Positions 61,901-64,000 of a stretch of DNA of 64,000 bases are shown here, one piece after another; positions within the stretch are counted from its first letter, which is position 1, and every line of letters starts with the position of its first letter. This stretch comes from Halomonas sp. GTDB taxonomy: Bacteria > Pseudomonadota > Gammaproteobacteria > Pseudomonadales > Halomonadaceae. The stretch lies in NCBI RefSeq assembly GCF_029263665.1, contig NZ_JAJUFQ010000016.1, positions 43,723 through 107,722 of the forward strand. The letters run 5' to 3'. Below the pieces are notes generated by a model. That model was not told the DNA's origin. It ran no database searches and saw only the letters and a list, made by a program, of their open reading frames with translations. Both the position numbers and the translations under genes were made by a program.

Positions 61901-64000
61901 ATGCCGACAACCTGCGCAACCTCAATGGTCGCATCACCGGCGACAGCGTGGTCGCCCATGCCCGCACCGATATCGACAACATCGGCGGCGTCATCGACGC
62001 CGAGCGCCTGCTCGATGTGTCCGCCGGGCGTGATATCCACATCGACAGCACCACCTCCAGCGGCGTGAACCGCGTCGGAGCGTCGGACTTCTCGCACACC
62101 ATGATCGACCGCCTGGCTGGGCTGTATGTGACAGGCCAGAACGGTGTGCTCAAGACCGAGGCCGGGCGCGATATCACCCTGACAGGCAGCGAGGTGGTAT
62201 CCGCGGGCAGTGTCGGCATCAACGCCGGGCGTGATCTCCAACTGGATACCCTCGATCTCAGCCGACATTCCCATGTCGAACGCGACTCGCGCAACTACAT
62301 CACCGAACAACGTGATAGCGAAGCGGGTAGCCGCATCCGCGCCGAAGACACCCTGATCATGGATGCCGGGCAGGATATCATCGCCCGCGCTGCCGAGGCC
62401 GATGCCGGCGGTGCCCTGGTCGCCCGCGCCGGCAACGATATCCGCCTCGAGGCCGGCGAGGCCAGCCAACGTTACAAGGAGGAATATAACAGGAAGCACA
62501 GCGGCTTCCTGTCGAGCAAGACCACCCAGCGGCGTTCCCGGCGTGAAGAAAGCGAAGGCATCGCCAGCCAGTTGGGTGGTGACACCGTCTTCCTCGATGC
62601 CGGACGCGATCTGGACGTGATCGGCAGTGAAGTGATCAGCGACCGTGGCACCACGCTCAGCGCGGGCGGTGACATCGGCATCACGCCTTCCGAGCATTAC
62701 GCCAACGAGGAGCATTACGAGAAGACCAGCAAGAGCGGTGTGTTCACCAGCGGAGCCAGCATCACCCTGGGCAGTCAGTCACAGAGCCTCGATCAGGAAC
62801 AGCGTGGCATTTACCACAGCGGCAGCACGGTCGGGGCCATCGATGGCGACGTGAATATTCTGGCCGGTGGTGACTATCGTCAGATCGGCAGTGATGTGCT
62901 GGCTCCCGGTGGCGACATCAACATCGCCGCCTCGAGCATTAATATCGTTGAAAGCCACGACAGCCTGAGTACGCGCAGCGAAGAGCGCATGAAACAAGGT
63001 GGGCTGTCACTCGGTGTCAGCGGTGCGGTGGTCACCGCCATCAATACCGTGGACAACATGCGCGAGGCGTCGCGCAACACCGACTCCGAGCGCATGCAGG
63101 GGCTGGCCGCCGCCGGTAGCGCGCTGCATCTTTACAACAACGCCGATGATCTGGCCGCTGCCGGGCAGGCCCTGGCCAGTGGCGATGTCAGCAATGCCGG
63201 CTCGTTATACATCAGCATTGGCGGCAGCAGCAGCAAGAATGTCACCGAAACAGACACTCGCACCGCCCGTGGCAGCAACGTGCTGGCCGGTGGCGATGTC
63301 ACCCTGGTGGCCAGTGGCGAAGGCGCCGATAGCGATCTGCATATTCGTGGCAGCGAGATCAACGCCGGCGGGCAGGCCAACCTTGCCGCGGAAGGCGACC
63401 TGCTGATCGAATCTGCCGAAAACACCTCGACCCTGGAGCAGGACAGCCGCAACCACAGCGGCAGCATCGGTATCAGCATCGGCCAGCAGACCGGTATTAC
63501 CGTGGCGGCCAGCGTCGGCCGTGGCGAGGGGGAAGGCGATGGCCTCGTGCACACCAACAGCCTGGTCAAAGGTGACGAAGGCGTGCGCTTCGTCAGCGGT
63601 GGCGATACTCGCCTGGAAGGCGCGCGACTCGAAGCGCCGCAGGTACAAGGGGAGGTCGGTGGCGACCTGACCATTGCCAGCCGTCAGGACACCAGCGACT
63701 ACGAGTCGAGCAGCTTCCAGGCCGGAGGCAGCATCACCATCGGCCCCGTCAGCGGTGGCAGCCTGAGCATCAGTGGCCAAAAGGTGGACGCCGAGTACGC
63801 CTCGGTGACCGAGCAGAGCGGCATCTTCACCGGCGATGGCGGCTTCCAGATCGACGTGGAAGGCAACACCGACTTGATCGGCGGGGCCATCGCCAGTACC
63901 GACAAGGCGGTCGAGGAAGGCCGCAACCGGCTCGATACGGCCAGCATCACCACGAAGGACATCGTCAACCAGGCCGAATATGACGGCCAGGGTATCGGTA
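52954..64000 (+). CDS. CdiA/FHA-type two-partner secretion exoprotein, 3' end outside window
   Basis: 3682 codons are open to the right edge with no stop, so the C-terminus (pretoxin motif, toxin and any immunity gene) is missing. ATG 52954 is preceded by AGGAGG. Residues 1-30 form an extended signal-peptide region (MNRQCYRLIFSRAKGRWVVT), with cleavage predicted after AQA (residue 77). The TPS secretion domain follows, with NPNL (148-151) and NPAGL (188-192). A Gly/Ser-rich linker spans 435-473. A long beta-helical FHA-1 repeat region follows, including five 215-227-residue supra-repeats (about 970-1950) and a 12-nt repeat tract (2096-2119). A non-repeat region of about 2385-2960 is the likely receptor-binding part; it contains the conserved LIETDPRFTDRREWLSSDYM at about 2815. 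FHA-2-like repeats run from there to the edge. Whether it is a contact-inhibition toxin or an adhesin depends on the unseen end. Confidence 0.92.
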   Translation, partial: MNRQCYRLIFSRAKGRWVVTSEQASRRGKGSRGEGATLTGASGLLLPLGENISALRPLCMAVLLASVGLVGMEDAQAQILPDSNAPSNQRPHVVNTANGTPQVNIQAPNRKGLSHNTYRQFDVDGKGAILNNSRNNTQTQIGGWVQANPNLAKGEARVILNEVNSRDPSLLRGPIEVAGSRADVIIANPAGLQINGSKFINASNVTLTTGNPLYRDGMINGYHVGGGKIEIAGGGLDTSDSDYTALLARAVEVQAQASLQANDLTVITGANRISADLKDVTAIQGQGAAPEVAIDVAHLGGMYANEIRLVATEAGVGVRNAGQIGARAGELRVTADGRVENTGLLQSSMSNTRLSAAGGIRNSGDVTAARELTLTTPRDIDNSHGMLSAPRLDVKADSLTNLYGEIEQTGTQALALNAGSLSNRQGGRIGLPAPDTGGGTDSGTDSGTSGGGSANGNTGGGSSGGGQSGGGSGPVPEVLADGRLAITHRLSNDAGVISAAHMDLVSSSGLNNAGGHLGLGELTLKGGNLNNQGGELIIDGPAHVQVNQVNNNAGVWQISGPLAFSARDVSNRGGTFTLSDTSATTLNVYGAVDNDRHGVFDNTQGTLASNASQLTLNTGTFYNERGTIEHAGSGGLTLNSGDLYGRDGTITTGGAMQLTAAKVDHSGATLNAEQLTLDADSFDSRGGLITLGGTQPNTLTVRQSLDNGAGGVLTSNGDLDIRAATLGNAGGQILHAGDGQLTVHTQRLNGKGGTIASNGDLGLYDGSFDLSEGTTQANRITVDGEALTTAGGSLTALSDDTLMLTTNGQIDNRAGRIATNGDLWLEALSVNNQAGTFNVFGDAHFDVAETLDNTQGDMTSGGDQSIQAATFRNVSGTVEHAGDGTLTIDTAQLNGNGGTIVSNGHLDLNGGILDLSDGTTQAQRITVDGQKLITAGGQLIALGDDTLTLATRGQLDNQGGTLQSGGAVVIDSRGLNNASGAILGTALEIDTHQQTLDNSAGGTIATIKGRANAQGTEEGHLIIHSGELNNDSGLIQSLGDMVIDTAGEALSNTRSGEKGGLISGGALTINPVDGDSPHRHGVYGNVFNDAGLISAQQALTINAAALNNRQNGVIAGADSITLNTTSLNNKSGSVQADQPLSVSVDKTLDNTAGLLASLQGDVGLTSGGKLTNDKGMIQARGLVDSASRGLANAGGAILGAQIDINTRQHALDNSNDGVIATLASGDGDTAHGDGSVTIHSGVLNNDTGLIQSQGDMRVDTAGQTLTNTHSRGPGTEETGGLISGGSLTINPISGETSGESVYGDVLNDGGWIAAQQALTVNAATLSNTDDGVIVGADTITLNATSLANQDGTVQADGTLLANVDQQIENQRGVLVSREGDVDLTSGGKLSSDKGTIQAKGKVDTQSRGLSNAGGSILGAEIDINTRKQTLDNSNNGVIATLASEDGDTAQGDDPSQGLETGHLTIHSGELNNDTGLIQSLGDMLIDTNGQTLTNTHTQAQSEDDAHRGLISGGTLTLNPISDTGVYGDVNNAGGWVFAQQALTLGTTELSNTDGGAIVGADTITLTATSLANQDGTVQADGTLTANIDQQIANQRGVLISRQGNVSLTGGDELRNDSGVIQAQGRADIISTGLSNVGGSILGAEIDINTRKQTLDNSAKGTIATISTKEGEAPTGDGASQGPETGLLTIHSGALNNDTGLIQSQGDMVIDTAGHTLTNTHSGHSNNDTQGGLISGGSLTLNPINGEGTYGDVINDSGLISAKQALIAHAGKLSNTNSGVMGGADAITLTAESLDNQGGIIQADATLTVTVDERIDNQSGTLVSLQGGVDLTSGDNLRNDAGAIQSQGRTDIISAGLSNIGGSILGTEIDINTRQQALDNSAGGTIATISGKEGEASSSDGESQGPETGHLTIHSGELNNDTGLIQSQGDMVVDTAGHTLTNTGQGSLISGSGMNLITGDINNASGLISAQQALTANIGKLNNIEGGVFGSAANVSLNARGVDNQSGQLVAEEDLFVGLDGQLDNTQGLISAGNTLTVEADSLINRDTLSDAPDHVLGLQGDTVELHTQRIDNTEGLIAADTRIDIQRLQTGDVFPRALSRSLDSSLSESLGSSLDSSLNNTGGIIASQGTLDITRNVITNTGGTLFSAGDQTLNTDTLSGDGRVLSQGDLTLTLSEAFTNTRDGEITANGKLVFDTQGKLINQGLIQAGGLYLAAAELDNTVDGVISADTTEVIINGSLTNRGLIDGGATHVQATTLDNIGSGRIYGDHLTIQAETLTNREETLDGKTASATIAARERLDMGIGTLVNQGKDSLIFSAGSGAEALNIAGKLDDQRHATGMADRVDNLGATIESLGGLNIHARELNNLNPHFTTEEVQVEGPTGYISIVGGKRYPAPGVEYDVSLFDWYDKVGGQYVKRDDAVSGFTDKPGGATYIAWNGTPPPKEDAVLGWSPTPRVADADYPLNDPAWAYFGVIPPAPEPKEPRPEAFASDEAYRAAHAQWQQAHADWKNESEQRYAALDEEIAAYNATFGTPERIDEWHQHIQDWTQFEGEKSVYETQTRDSTPGRILSGGDMALKGDTLLNDKSQIIAGGVLAADFQRIENRDAEGTRRVHYEAGGERWFTDGKHCSSNYCRSRDWELLGPWVPADETTTIDLSVARMDSHQNAGGSGHAVEDRHTGSAEDEARGRGEGPQGADLKDIAGTDQPTQDGGLKVIAANAGGQTGQIVEVAAVATDTEAGGRDITGADLNLPDTGRATPSTADGPDIAGPDGARGQALADANPDAPEVVRTLQPELSVPTSSLFQLDPAPNADVLIETDPRFTDRREWLSSDYMLKAVQQDPTTSHKRMGDGLYEQRLITEQIMRLTGQRYLDGYHNDEDQFRALMNAGLTFAAEHQLRPGIGLTAAQMAQLTSDIVWLVEREVTLADGRTENVLVPQVYVRVREGDLNGDGTLLAGDRVDVTTRGDLINSGTIAGRTAVELNADNLRNLNGRITGDSVVAHARTDIDNIGGVIDAERLLDVSAGRDIHIDSTTSSGVNRVGASDFSHTMIDRLAGLYVTGQNGVLKTEAGRDITLTGSEVVSAGSVGINAGRDLQLDTLDLSRHSHVERDSRNYITEQRDSEAGSRIRAEDTLIMDAGQDIIARAAEADAGGALVARAGNDIRLEAGEASQRYKEEYNRKHSGFLSSKTTQRRSRREESEGIASQLGGDTVFLDAGRDLDVIGSEVISDRGTTLSAGGDIGITPSEHYANEEHYEKTSKSGVFTSGASITLGSQSQSLDQEQRGIYHSGSTVGAIDGDVNILAGGDYRQIGSDVLAPGGDINIAASSINIVESHDSLSTRSEERMKQGGLSLGVSGAVVTAINTVDNMREASRNTDSERMQGLAAAGSALHLYNNADDLAAAGQALASGDVSNAGSLYISIGGSSSKNVTETDTRTARGSNVLAGGDVTLVASGEGADSDLHIRGSEINAGGQANLAAEGDLLIESAENTSTLEQDSRNHSGSIGISIGQQTGITVAASVGRGEGEGDGLVHTNSLVKGDEGVRFVSGGDTRLEGARLEAPQVQGEVGGDLTIASRQDTSDYESSSFQAGGSITIGPVSGGSLSISGQKVDAEYASVTEQSGIFTGDGGFQIDVEGNTDLIGGAIASTDKAVEEGRNRLDTASITTKDIVNQAEYDGQGIG
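54256..54372 (+). repeat. Gly/Ser/Thr-rich low-complexity linker in the exoprotein
   Basis: About 39 codons composed almost only of G, S, T, D, N and Q (DTGGGTDSGTDSGTSGGGS and similar) between the first repeats of the FHA-1 region. Probably a flexible hinge. Confidence 0.8.
55900..58790 (+). repeat. five supra-repeats of about 645-681 nt in the exoprotein gene
   Basis: The block containing CTGAT(T/C)CA, followed by GGGCGACATG and by ACC(A/C)ACAC-type ends, begins at 56053, 56698, 57379, 58051 and 58720. The spacings are 645, 681, 672 and 669 nt, all divisible by 3. A second anchor, CTCGA(C/T)AACAG with (G/A)CCAT(T/C)GCCACG, recurs in the same order about 110-140 nt before each. Copies 2-5 are the most alike. 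Confidence 0.85.
59239..59310 (+). repeat. 12-nt in-frame tandem repeat, 6 copies
   Basis: Six 12-nt units encode RALS, RSLD, SSLS, ESLG, SSLD, SSLN (residues 2096-2119 of the exoprotein). Each contains TCTCT(T/C) or GCTCTC at its core. The tract is Ser/Leu-rich, unlike the surrounding Gly/Asn/Thr-rich FHA repeats. Confidence 0.85.

Noticed and set aside
60307..62715. An 802-codon open frame on the minus strand, antisense to the exoprotein
   Set aside because: It mirrors GC-rich, stop-poor codons of the plus-strand repeat protein. No signal peptide, domain or ribosome site supports it; the plus-strand frame has clear FHA/CdiA features.

Overview
The window is a chromosomal stretch of a gammaproteobacterium. 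Its gene content and protein style (PpsR/PpsA pair, AcnB, RraA, MiaE, PqiABC, a CIO-type bd oxidase with CydDC, a PA0148-like adenine/adenosine deaminase, moderate GC) fit a Halomonadaceae member, most likely Halomonas-like; this taxonomic call is inference. No rRNA, tRNA, CRISPR array, insertion sequence or prophage was seen. Genes are dense and mostly housekeeping, except at the right end.

Layout. 1-4.9 kb: a leftward iron-type operon of two imelysin-family proteins, a di-heme oxidoreductase and a DUF1513 protein, behind a promoter that carries a Fur-box-like palindrome. 4.9-8.5 kb: divergent ppsR and ppsA with a strong terminator. 8.6-12.7 kb: small envelope or stress genes (an acidic heptad-repeat secreted protein, a CigR-like protein, GlsB/YeaQ, a Lys/Ala-rich membrane protein) and a gamma-glutamyltransferase. 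12.7-16.5 kb, leftward: a membrane GDPD phosphodiesterase, rraA and a zinc alcohol dehydrogenase. 16.6-19.4 kb, rightward: an AraC regulator and msrPQ. 19.5-22.2 kb: acnB, whose promoter spacer holds a GntR-like palindrome. 22.4-27.6 kb: a DUF1289 protein, miaE and a 1303-residue SARP/cyclase-like/AAA/TPR regulator. 27.7-30.3 kb: queC-queE-queD and a YkgJ protein. 30.4-32 kb: trhP, behind a perfect FNR/Anr box, and a DUF2789 protein. 32-41 kb, leftward: an SRPBCC protein, asparaginase, a CynX-type transporter, an unknown gene, rhlE and pqiABC. 41.2-49.4 kb, rightward: a CaCA antiporter, cydABDC and the deaminase. 49.5-50.5 kb, leftward: trhO. 51.1-64 kb: a two-partner secretion locus, with a TpsB transporter and a CdiA/FHA-type exoprotein of at least 3682 residues that runs off the right edge before its C-terminal effector.

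How the genes connect. Three tRNA-modification routes lie within 27 kb: ms2io6A37 (MiaE), queuosine (QueC/E/D) and ho5U34, the last through both the prephenate-dependent enzyme (TrhP) and the O2-dependent enzyme (TrhO). The FNR/Anr box beside trhP suggests an oxygen switch between the two ho5U34 routes, in a window that also encodes a bd oxidase and its CydDC assembly factor. Short in-frame tandem repeats (12, 15 and 21 nt) recur in unrelated genes: the secreted acidic protein, the queE insertion and the CdiA-like protein. The CdiA-like protein also has five copies of a 215-227-residue supra-repeat. The most promising undescribed item, the CdiA effector and any immunity gene, lies just beyond the right edge.
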